Source: JANNRW01 sp031401815 (lineage in GTDB: Bacteria; Desulfobacterota; Desulfuromonadia; Geobacterales; DSM-12255). From it: a stretch of DNA of 9,886 bases. The notes beneath the pieces were generated by a model, which saw only the letters and a list, made by a program, of their open reading frames with translations, was not told the origin of the DNA and did not search any database. Positions 1-5,943 of this stretch are shown here, in pieces; positions within the stretch are counted from its first letter, which is position 1; each line of letters starts with the position of its first letter. The translations under genes were made by a program, and so were the position numbers. Location: the NCBI GenBank assembly GCA_031401815.1, contig JANNRW010000370.1:1-9886 (forward strand), written 5' to 3'.

Positions 1-732
1 TGATGGTGCTTCCTCGATGATCTTTTGATGGCGACGCTGGATTGAGCAGTCACGCTCTCCCAGATGAATCACATCCCCATGTTTGTCGCCCAGAATCTGG
101 ATCTCGACATGTCGTGGCTGCTCACAGTATTTCTCGATGTATACTTCAGGATTGCCAAAACCTGCCTGAGCTTCAGCCCGGGCAGTAGCAAATGCATTAG
201 GAAGGGCAGCAGGAGAATGAACTATCTTCATGCCACGGCCTCCGCCGCCTGCAGTCGCCTTGATAATTACCGGAAGACCTATCTGCTTTGCAATCTTGAC
301 AGCTTCATTTACATCTTTCACCCCCTCCTTGGTTCCGGGGAGTATCGGCACACCTTCCTTTATTACGGCCTGTCTGGCGCTGATTTTATCCCCCATGACC
401 CGCATGCTCGCCGAACTAGGGCCAATGAAGTTAATGCCGGAATTTTCGCAAATTTCTGCAAAAGCAGCATTTTCTGAGAGAAAACCGTAGCCGGGATGTA
501 TCGCTTCTGCATCAGTCAATTCAGCAGCACTGATGATGGCGTTAATGTTCAGATAACTTTGCAGGCTTGGAGGTGGGCCTATACATACACTTTCATCTGC
601 CAGCTTGACATGAAGAGAATCCCTGTCAGCTGTTGAATAAACCGCAACGGTCTTTATTCCCATCTCCTTGCAGGCCCGGATTACCCGCATGGCAATTTCA
701 CCGCGATTTGCAATCAGTACTTTATGGAACAT
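1..732 (-). CDS. accC: Biotin carboxylase subunit of acetyl-CoA carboxylase (3' part missing)
   Basis: Carboxylates the biotin on AccB using ATP and bicarbonate, the first half-reaction of acetyl-CoA carboxylase in fatty acid synthesis (cytoplasm). The first 244 residues are visible; the family is about 450 residues long, so the C-terminal half lies beyond the left edge. The N-terminus MFHKVLIANRGEIA is the classical biotin carboxylase start, followed by HPGYGFLSEN (79-88). The ATP-grasp part shows K116, K158, the glycine loop AGGGGRGMK (161-169), H208, and H235/K237 in QRRHQK, matching E. coli AccC numbering within one residue. The ATG at 732 has AGGAGA about seven bases upstream. It lies 26 bases downstream of accB and is surely co-transcribed. 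A pyruvate or propionyl-CoA carboxylase biotin carboxylase subunit would look alike over this part, but the accB neighbour favours AccC. Confidence 0.97.
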   Translation of the reverse strand, partial: MFHKVLIANRGEIAMRVIRACKEMGIKTVAVYSTADRDSLHVKLADESVCIGPPPSLQSYLNINAIISAAELTDAEAIHPGYGFLSENAAFAEICENSGINFIGPSSASMRVMGDKISARQAVIKEGVPILPGTKEGVKDVNEAVKIAKQIGLPVIIKATAGGGGRGMKIVHSPAALPNAFATARAEAQAGFGNPEVYIEKYCEQPRHVEIQILGDKHGDVIHLGERDCSIQRRHQKIIEEAPS

Positions 733-758
733 TCGATTTATCTCCTGTAATTACTCCC

Positions 759-1223
759 TCAGAGTTTCTCAACAATAAAAAGAGTGTCTCCGTACTCTAC
801 CGGCTCAGCATTCTCCTTGCATATCTTTATAATTTTGCATCGATACTCTGCTTCAATCTCGTTCATCAGCTTCATCGCCTCAACAATACAGAAAGTCTGC
901 CCCTTCTCTACAACCTGGCCAATTTCAGTAAATGGCGGTGACTCAGGAGAAGGTGCCCGGTAGAATGTACCGACAATTGGAGAAGCTATCTTTTCGCCCT
1001 TTTCTTCAACAGCAGGTTTCTCGGCAAGAGGAGCAGAAGCAGCCGGAGCCCCGGCAGGAGCATGTTGAGGTGCGTAATGTGGCGCTGGTGCCTGATACTG
1101 TATCATCTGCGGTTCATGACCACGCTTGATGTAAACTCGATCTTCACCGCTCTCCATTTCGAACTCTGTAATATCAGTCTCTGTGACCATCTTGACAAGC
1201 AGCTTGATATCCTTGATATCCAT
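759..1223 (-). CDS. accB: Biotin carboxyl carrier protein of acetyl-CoA carboxylase
   Basis: Carries the covalently bound biotin that shuttles CO2 from AccC to the carboxyltransferase (AccA/AccD) in fatty acid synthesis. The 154 residues are usual for the family. Three parts are visible: an N-terminal helical segment with MDIKDIKLLV and FEMESGEDRVYIKRG (1-35), a flexible Ala/Pro-rich linker (about 43-70), and the C-terminal biotinyl domain (about 79-154). The biotinyl domain begins SPIVGTFYRAPSPESPPF and contains the biotinylation motif EAMKLM, with biotin expected on K118. The start ATG at 1223 is preceded by AAGGAG at a spacing of seven bases. The gene sits 38 bases after pepQ and 26 bases before accC in the same operon. 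The full-length form and acidic biotinyl domain argue against it being a small carrier of a decarboxylase. Confidence 0.97.
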   Translation of the reverse strand: MDIKDIKLLVKMVTETDITEFEMESGEDRVYIKRGHEPQMIQYQAPAPHYAPQHAPAGAPAASAPLAEKPAVEEKGEKIASPIVGTFYRAPSPESPPFTEIGQVVEKGQTFCIVEAMKLMNEIEAEYRCKIIKICKENAEPVEYGDTLFIVEKL

Positions 1224-1261
1224 TTCAATCTCCTTTTTTAGTTTGAATAAAACAGTGCCAA

Positions 1262-2332
1262 TTAAACTGTGACTATCAACTCTTTACTGACCTGTGTCAG
1301 TAAACGACAACTTTCTGCAGTTACAACAACAGTATCTTCAATTCTGACTCCACCCCATCCTGGGATATATACGCCAGGCTCAATCGTAAAGATCATCCCT
1401 TCACAAACCTTCATCTCGCTTCTTGATGAAATAGTCGGTTTCTCATGAATCTCAAGACCTACTCCATGCCCAAGTCCATGTCCGAAATAGTCACCAAAAC
1501 CCTCGCGGGCTATGACTTCTCTGGCAATCGCATCAAGTTCGCAACAGGATATACCAGGTTTTACCGCATTCAATGCCAGATCATGAGCTTCTTTGACCAG
1601 AGCGTAAATTTCACGCTGACGCTCATCTGCATAACCTATCGCCACTGTCACTGTCTCATCAGAATGATATCCATTGCAACGTATCCCAAAATCAATAGTA
1701 ACCAGCTCGCCTTTTTTCAGGATCTTTCCGGTAGCAGCACCATGCGGCAAAGCACCACGCTCTCCTGAAGCAACTATGAACTCAAATGCCTTGCCATCCG
1801 CACCTGCCCGTCTCAAAATAATTTCCAGCTCAAGAGCAAGCTCTCTCTCGGAAATACCGGGGCGGATGAATTCCAGAATCTGGTTGAATGAAGCTGAAGC
1901 AAGCGCACAGCTCGCTGCAACAGCCTCTATCTCTGCAGATGACTTGACAGATCTCAGTTCATCCAGTTCGCCTGCAAAAGGGATTAATTCAACACCCGGC
2001 AGTGACGCTGACAGAGTGTTAAATAATGAACAAGAGGTCTTTTCGGAATCAAAGGCAACCCGTTTCACCCCCCTGGCTGATATAAAAGCAGAAATTCCGT
2101 CAATCTTCAGCCTGTACTCGGTAATCTCGAAATCCGGGCTCTCAAGAGTTGCCTGAGTCTTGTATCTGGAGTCACAGAAAAGCCACTGACCGCCACTATC
2201 CAGATACAGGAGAGCATCACTTCCAGTAAATCCGCTCAGGTAACGGATATTGATCAACCCTGTCACCAGTAGCGCTTCGGCATTTGCAGACTCCATGATG
2301 CTTCTTGCCGCAAGGAGTCTCTGCTTTGTCAT
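1262..2332 (-). CDS. pepQ: Xaa-Pro aminopeptidase/dipeptidase, M24B metallopeptidase
   Basis: Cytoplasmic peptidase expected to cleave the bond before proline (Xaa-Pro) using two divalent metal ions. The 356-residue length is typical of the short bacterial M24B enzymes. The N-terminal creatinase-like domain covers about 1-125 and contains INIRYLSGFTGSDALL; the pita-bread catalytic domain follows. All five metal ligands are visible: D214 (VTIDFG), D225 (YHSDETVT), H289 (GHGLGHGVGLEIHE), E318 (FTIEPGVY) and E332 (GVRIEDTV). The accessory histidines H197, H285 and H296 are also present. It is the first gene of the pepQ-accB-accC operon, 38 bases ahead of accB. The ATG at 2332 has only a weak GGGGA site about nine bases upstream. 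The choice between the names PepQ and PepP cannot be settled from sequence alone; the small size and neighbourhood favour pepQ as used in related genomes. Confidence 0.93.
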   Translation of the reverse strand: MTKQRLLAARSIMESANAEALLVTGLINIRYLSGFTGSDALLYLDSGGQWLFCDSRYKTQATLESPDFEITEYRLKIDGISAFISARGVKRVAFDSEKTSCSLFNTLSASLPGVELIPFAGELDELRSVKSSAEIEAVAASCALASASFNQILEFIRPGISERELALELEIILRRAGADGKAFEFIVASGERGALPHGAATGKILKKGELVTIDFGIRCNGYHSDETVTVAIGYADERQREIYALVKEAHDLALNAVKPGISCCELDAIAREVIAREGFGDYFGHGLGHGVGLEIHEKPTISSRSEMKVCEGMIFTIEPGVYIPGWGGVRIEDTVVVTAESCRLLTQVSKELIVTV

Positions 2333-2385
2333 CTGAACTGTTCCCCATCTGTTAAAGCTTTAAAGAAGCTGCTCGATCCCACCCG

Positions 2386-2405
2386 TAAGCAGTGCAGACT
2401 GCTTA
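2386..2405. promoter_or_regulatory. Perfect palindrome at the pepQ promoter, candidate operator
   Basis: TAAGCAGT-gcag-ACTGCTTA is a perfect 8-base inverted repeat with a four-base centre. It overlaps the end of the candidate -10 box of the pepQ promoter and is centred on the predicted start point near 2395. That is a usual place for a repressor site. It is not followed by a T-run on either strand, so it is not an intrinsic terminator. It could also form a hairpin at the very 5' end of the transcript. Confidence 0.4.
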
Positions 2406-2430
2406 TAGCAAAATTCAGCCAAACTTAAAA
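2402..2430 (-). promoter_or_regulatory. Candidate sigma-70 promoter of the pepQ-accBC operon
   Basis: On the minus strand TTTTAA (2430-2425) and TATAAG (2407-2402) are separated by exactly 17 bases. The -10 box matches five of six consensus bases, the -35 only three. The expected transcription start is near 2395, giving a leader of about 60 bases before the pepQ ATG at 2332. This is a pattern match by eye. Confidence 0.45.
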
Positions 2431-2431
2431 C

Positions 2432-2453
2432 AAAAAAGGTCACTCCTTGACCC
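2432..2453 (-). terminator. Weak terminator-like hairpin upstream of the pepQ promoter
   Basis: On the minus strand GGTCA-aggag-TGACC (a five-base stem, extendable by one G-T pair) is followed directly by TTTTTT. It lies just upstream of the candidate pepQ promoter. It could stop read-through transcription entering the operon, or act as a leader element if transcription begins further up. The stem is short, so confidence is low. Confidence 0.3.
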
Positions 2454-2563
2454 TAGAAGCTCAAACAGAACAGAATAGCAGGCAAACCTGGCTGAATATG
2501 AAAATATTTGACTCAAAAAGAGCCATCAGCAACTATCATCAGAGAGATAGTCGTTGAGAATTA

Positions 2564-2592
2564 TTGACAGCAAACTTTGATAGATCCATCAT
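2564..2592 (+). promoter_or_regulatory. Sigma-70 promoter of the VanZ-family gene
   Basis: A perfect -35 box TTGACA (2564-2569) is followed after 17 bases by CATCAT (2587-2592), which matches the -10 consensus at four of six positions, including the key second A and last T. Transcription would begin near 2599. That lies downstream of the upstream in-frame start codons at 2564 (TTG) and 2591 (ATG), so it supports the ATG at 2648. A second, weaker pair (TTGACT at 2508, AACTAT 17 bases later) lies just upstream. Confidence 0.5.
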
Positions 2593-2647
2593 GCTCAAAG
2601 TTGAATACGGTCAGGCAGTTGTAACAAATCTGACGAATCGGAGAAGT

Positions 2648-3868
2648 ATGGAACTGCTGGAGAAGAAGATCAATCGACAAAAAGAGCTGTTTACAATCGT
2701 GTATGTAATGTTGATTGCCTACGGATCGCTTTTCCCTTTTGCTGGATTTATTATCCCTGAAGGGAATCCATTCGGATGGATGACGAAACATCCATTTAAT
2801 CTTGTTTCGCGTAAAGATGCGGTTGTCAACATCCTTGCATATATTCCACTGGGCTTTCTGCTTTTCAAATTCACCTATTACCGTTGCGGCTTTCCCAATG
2901 GCATGATTCGCTCATTTATTGCAGGATTATGCCTGAGCCTCACCATGGAATCCTTGCAGGGCTTTCTTCCCGGCAGAGATCCCTCTACAGTGGATCTCTT
3001 CACCAACAGTAGCGGTGCTGCAATCGGTCATACTCTTGCCTTTCTGCACGAAAGATCTACTGAAACAGGTGGTGCGATCAAGCGATTTCAGAAAAACTGG
3101 CTGGCTCCCGGCCATGTTAACAGTGCAGGGGCTGTAATCCTGCTAATCTGGGGCTTTTCCGCATTATCACCTTTTGTACCGACGCTCTCGACCCCCGGAC
3201 CGGTCAGAGGAGTTGAACCGCTCCTTTTAACCCTGCTGGGGAAAACCCCCTTTGACCTGACTGATGCACTGGTTCATTTCTCTCGCGGAACCGGACTCGC
3301 AATATTGGCTTTCACCATTTTCCCCCGCGAAGTCAGATCGATCAGACTCTTTGCCTTCTATGCCATGACAGTGCTGACCTTACAGATTTTTATCATCAAC
3401 AGATATCAATCTCTTGAAGCAGTTTCAGGCTATATCGCCGGGATCTGCATGGCTGCGCTTATATCACTGCTGGCTGGGAATCTTTCACGGATTATTGCCA
3501 TATTACTCCTTATGGCCGGATTTGTTCTGTCTGAAGTCAAGGCTGACGAAACAACCTCGATATTCAGGGAATTCAACTGGATACCTTTTCGTTATCATCT
3601 GGAGAGTACTCTTTCTGCAATCAGTCTAATTCTGGCAGGGATCTGGCCATTCAGCGCAATTTCACTTCTATGTATCAAACTGAGCAAAACAGACAGAAGT
3701 GGGTTGCTCCTCTGCGGCGGAGCAGTCATTTTCCTTGTAGTGGCTCTTCTGGAATGGGAACAGCAATACATTCCGGGACGAACTGCCGACATAACCCAGG
3801 CACTGCTTGCAGTCATCGGCTGGTACTGGCCACTGCTCCTTTTAAAGGAGGAGTCGTGCTCAAATTAA
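2648..3868 (+). CDS. Integral membrane protein with three VanZ-like modules
   Basis: A hydrophobic protein of 406 residues in the cytoplasmic membrane; its biochemical role is unknown (VanZ itself confers low-level teicoplanin resistance). The first module is a full VanZ-like domain: D57, N61 and PLG (67-69), then E101-x2-Q104-x3-PGR (108-110), D116 and N120. The last module repeats E369-x2-Q372-x3-PGR (376-378) and D381. The middle stretch keeps D206, Q246 and R252 but has lost the PGR. The Q-x5-R spacing is the same in all three, suggesting an internal triplication. Start: the ATG at 2648 has GGAG four bases upstream; in-frame TTG (2564) and ATG (2591) lie in or ahead of the promoter and lack a ribosome binding site. 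No operon partner is obvious. VanZ-like proteins of environmental bacteria often occur near envelope polysaccharide genes, but none is seen here. Confidence 0.85.
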   Translation: MELLEKKINRQKELFTIVYVMLIAYGSLFPFAGFIIPEGNPFGWMTKHPFNLVSRKDAVVNILAYIPLGFLLFKFTYYRCGFPNGMIRSFIAGLCLSLTMESLQGFLPGRDPSTVDLFTNSSGAAIGHTLAFLHERSTETGGAIKRFQKNWLAPGHVNSAGAVILLIWGFSALSPFVPTLSTPGPVRGVEPLLLTLLGKTPFDLTDALVHFSRGTGLAILAFTIFPREVRSIRLFAFYAMTVLTLQIFIINRYQSLEAVSGYIAGICMAALISLLAGNLSRIIAILLLMAGFVLSEVKADETTSIFREFNWIPFRYHLESTLSAISLILAGIWPFSAISLLCIKLSKTDRSGLLLCGGAVIFLVVALLEWEQQYIPGRTADITQALLAVIGWYWPLLLLKEESCSN

Positions 3869-4173
3869 TGCACATCAAGAATCAGCTTTCAAGCCGCCGT
3901 TGGCACCCTTTGTCAAAGAGTAACTTTGCGGTAGTTATTCATGAGATAGTAGATACAGATAGAGATAAGAAAAGGTCTTTCTGCTTTTTATATTTCTCTA
4001 TCTCTATCTTTCAGCTATTCAGCGCTTCAAGCCGCCGTTGGCCTCCTTTATCAAAGAGTCACATTACGGTAGTTACTCAAGAGCCACAGGTAATTCTGAA
4101 TCAGTATGACAGTGGCATGCTTGTTCAATCAGCTTTTTCTCCCTATCGTTCAATTTTAGGATTTTTTCAGTAG
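3856..4173 (+). CDS. Doubtful small open frame overlapping the VanZ gene end
   Basis: A GTG at 3856 lies just after a very strong ribosome binding site (AAAGGAGGAG, 3844-3853) and opens a 105-residue frame that overlaps the last 13 bases of the VanZ gene. An in-frame ATG at 3868 overlaps its stop as TAATG. The frame crosses both 54-base direct repeats in the same phase, giving SSRRWHPLSKSNF and SSRRWPPLSKSHI. Against a real gene: nearly all differences between the repeats change the amino acid, the middle encodes the arms of an inverted repeat, and I recognise no family. Most likely it is non-coding repeat DNA that happens to stay open; a small coupled protein remains possible. Confidence 0.2.
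   Translation: MLKLMHIKNQLSSRRWHPLSKSNFAVVIHEIVDTDRDKKRSFCFLYFSISIFQLFSASSRRWPPLSKSHITVVTQEPQVILNQYDSGMLVQSAFSPYRSILGFFQ
3888..3941. repeat. 54-base imperfect direct repeat, copy 1
   Basis: Begins TTCAAGCCGCCGTTGGC and matches copy 2 (4026-4079) at 47 of 54 positions with no gaps. It contains the small palindrome CTTTG-t-CAAAG. The two copies start 138 bases apart in the same orientation and flank an inverted repeat. This looks like a dispersed intergenic repeat unit; a family cannot be named from one window. Confidence 0.85.
3957..4009. repeat. Inverted repeat (long hairpin) between the direct repeats
   Basis: AGATAGAGATA (3957-3967) is perfectly complementary to TATCTCTATCT (3999-4009). 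The pairing extends inward by AGAAA (3968-3972) against TTTCT (3993-3997) after a one-base bulge. The 11-base outer stem is AT-rich, and there is no T-run directly after it, so it is a poor intrinsic terminator. It could still mark the 3' end of the VanZ transcript or be part of a mobile repeat. Confidence 0.7.
4026..4079. repeat. 54-base imperfect direct repeat, copy 2
   Basis: The second copy of the unit at 3888-3941, same orientation, differing at seven positions. The central palindrome is weakened here to CTTT-atc-AAAG. The sequence TCAGCT occurs shortly ahead of both copies, so the similarity may begin earlier with a small insertion in this copy. Confidence 0.85.
4121..4149 (+). promoter_or_regulatory. 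Weak candidate promoter for the HEAT/HD-GYP unit
   Basis: TTGTTC (4121-4126) and TATCGT (4144-4149) are 17 bases apart, with three and four consensus matches respectively. The start would fall near 4156 in a strongly AT-rich stretch, about 70 bases before the ATG at 4228. It is a weak match; its position is the main support. Confidence 0.25.
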
Positions 4174-4227
4174 CAACTATGTTATTATTTCAAAATTAAG
4201 CATAACTCTTAAACAGGATAGCCGAAA

Positions 4228-5925
4228 ATGAATGAGCCCAACCGATTATCCGAAGAAACCCTGCCGACTGAACAGGTCAGTAAATCAGAAGTTACTCTGG
4301 CCTCCGAGATCATGCAGGCTATGGTCAAGGCTTCCAAGGGGGCCAGGATGTATCAGGCAAACAACCCCCTCCTTGGCAAATTTTTCCAGGAATTGACTGA
4401 TAAAATCTCTTCCATGCTCTATATGCATAGTGAGTACAAGCTTGATGTGGACAGATTTGAACTCAGCTATAAAGGGCACAAGGTTTATGAGAATCTGGAT
4501 CCTGCTGAAAGCATGGCTTTCAGGATGTATTCGGACGGAATAAGATCTATCATTTTCAGTGACGGAATCGAGGAGTGGGAACTCAGGGAATTCCTTGAAA
4601 TAGTCAACATGACCGGATCTGCGAATCATGACGACGATATTGTAACTCTCCTCTGGGATAAAGGTATTCCTCACTGCTCCTATATTCTGGAAGATGATTT
4701 TCAGGAGATTGACAGGCTTATTGATGACCAGATGGGCTCAGCAAGCTCAAAAGGATCAATACCCTTGTCCTGCCTGGCAGATCCCTCTGCAGCAGCAGCT
4801 CCGGTAAAACCTTTGCCGCACTATCTATACACTCTTTCAGATGAAGATCTCTTTTCTCTTAAGACATTCATTGAATCAGAGGAGCAGCTCCTTTCAGTTG
4901 ATACAACTGCAAAGATACTCTCTGCCATCCTTTCCGGAGTCCCTGAAAAAGAGCTCTTTCTGTCTTTTCTTGAGATTTATATGAAACTTGCCAGAAACCT
5001 CTTCCTTTCGGGCAACAGCGAGTTTGCACTTAAAATGTTTGCCTTCCTCTACAACCGGACAACTCCCAGGGAGCCTGTTGAAGAGAGAAGGCGCCTCACC
5101 ATGAACGCGCTCGGTCGGTTCTGGACAGATGAAGTGCTAAAGGGATTATGCAAAATCATTGACACTACAGAAGATATATCGGCAGATACTCTCAAATCAC
5201 TCTCAATGATGATTGGACAGAGTTCGCCTTCGGCGCTCTGCGAGCTTCTGGGAATGGTCGAAACCATGAAAATGAGAAAAATACTGATAGAGACTACTAC
5301 TGAAATTGCCCGGCTGTCACCGGAGCTAATGCGCCCCTATCTCTCTGATTCAAGATGGTATCTTGTGCGAAATATGGTCTTCATTCTGGCTCAACTCAAA
5401 AACACCGCTCTCCTTGATCAGATCGTACTGCTCATAACGCATCGAGACCTGAGAGTAAGGAAAGAGGTGCTCAAGTACCTGATAGCAGTTCCCGAACCTA
5501 AGGCCAAGCCATATATCCTGAAATTTCTACGGGATGAATCATCGGTTATGAGAATAATGGCGCTACAGTTGATGGGGAGAGCGAGGCTACAGTTTGCCTT
5601 GAAACCGATTGCGGCATTTGTGGATACTGATGAATTTGAAGAGATGCCCATTTCCGAAAAAAAAGCGGTTTACGAAGCTATTGGCGAACTTGGCGCAGAA
5701 AAGATGCTGCCTCTCTTCAAAAGCATGCTTTCCAAGCGATTCCTTTTCAACAGGGCAAAAGAGATGGATGCAGTCATCTGTGCATCTGCTGGTCTGCAAA
5801 AAATCGCGTGCGCAGAAAGCCTTAAAATTCTTGAAGATGCACTTCAGGCAAAAAGTCCCGAATTCAGGGATGTCATAAGGCATGCCATACAGATAATCAC
5901 CAATACAAAGAGTTCATCCGCCTGA
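4228..5925 (+). CDS. HEAT-repeat protein paired with the downstream HD-GYP protein
   Basis: A soluble 565-residue protein with no signal peptide or membrane segment. The N-terminal domain (about 25-130) includes YQANNPLLGKFF (42-53), FELSYKGHKVYENL (77-90) and ESMAFRMYSDGIRSIIF (94-110). A similar arrangement seems to occur at the start of the next gene's product. Residues 170-365 are helical and not recognised. Residues 366-500 look like three or four HEAT-type helical repeats, for example DLRVRKEVLKYL (407-418) and SSVMRIMALQLMG (438-450), typical of protein-binding scaffolds. The ATG at 4228 has AGGA nine bases upstream. The gene ends 18 bases before the HD-GYP gene, so the two are very likely co-transcribed and may interact (inference). 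An A8 run at 5657-5664 keeps the frame. No enzymatic motif is seen; a scaffold or regulator is the best guess. Confidence 0.85.
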   Translation: MNEPNRLSEETLPTEQVSKSEVTLASEIMQAMVKASKGARMYQANNPLLGKFFQELTDKISSMLYMHSEYKLDVDRFELSYKGHKVYENLDPAESMAFRMYSDGIRSIIFSDGIEEWELREFLEIVNMTGSANHDDDIVTLLWDKGIPHCSYILEDDFQEIDRLIDDQMGSASSKGSIPLSCLADPSAAAAPVKPLPHYLYTLSDEDLFSLKTFIESEEQLLSVDTTAKILSAILSGVPEKELFLSFLEIYMKLARNLFLSGNSEFALKMFAFLYNRTTPREPVEERRRLTMNALGRFWTDEVLKGLCKIIDTTEDISADTLKSLSMMIGQSSPSALCELLGMVETMKMRKILIETTTEIARLSPELMRPYLSDSRWYLVRNMVFILAQLKNTALLDQIVLLITHRDLRVRKEVLKYLIAVPEPKAKPYILKFLRDESSVMRIMALQLMGRARLQFALKPIAAFVDTDEFEEMPISEKKAVYEAIGELGAEKMLPLFKSMLSKRFLFNRAKEMDAVICASAGLQKIACAESLKILEDALQAKSPEFRDVIRHAIQIITNTKSSSA

Positions 5926-5943
5926 CAGAGGCAGGAGATATAA

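Larger units (their letters stand above)
2333..2647. other. Divergent intergenic region between pepQ and the VanZ gene
   Basis: About 315 bases between two genes read away from each other. It holds the candidate promoters for both, a 20-base perfect palindrome and a weak hairpin followed by a T-run on the minus strand, each listed separately. I see no small gene or RNA gene in the remainder. Confidence 0.7.

Noticed and set aside
64..477. Plus-strand open frames opposite accC
   Set aside because: They are antisense shadows of a strongly conserved biotin carboxylase reading frame and show no recognisable protein features.
2564..2647. Extra 28 N-terminal residues for the VanZ protein
   Set aside because: The segment covers the promoter and lacks a ribosome binding site; the ATG at 2648 has GGAG close upstream.
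3888..4079. Possible CRISPR array from two repeats with a spacer-like gap
   Set aside because: Only two copies, 54 bases each with seven differences, separated by 84 bases that contain a hairpin. No cas genes are nearby.
4113..4126. Possible sigma-54 promoter (TGGCATGCTTGTTC)
   Set aside because: The -24 half fits, but the -12 element reads TTCA where TTGC is needed, so the essential GC is missing.
5657..5664. A8 run in the HEAT gene as a possible programmed frameshift
   Set aside because: The zero frame stays open with consistent HEAT-like helices on both sides, and neither shifted frame gives an extended recognisable product.
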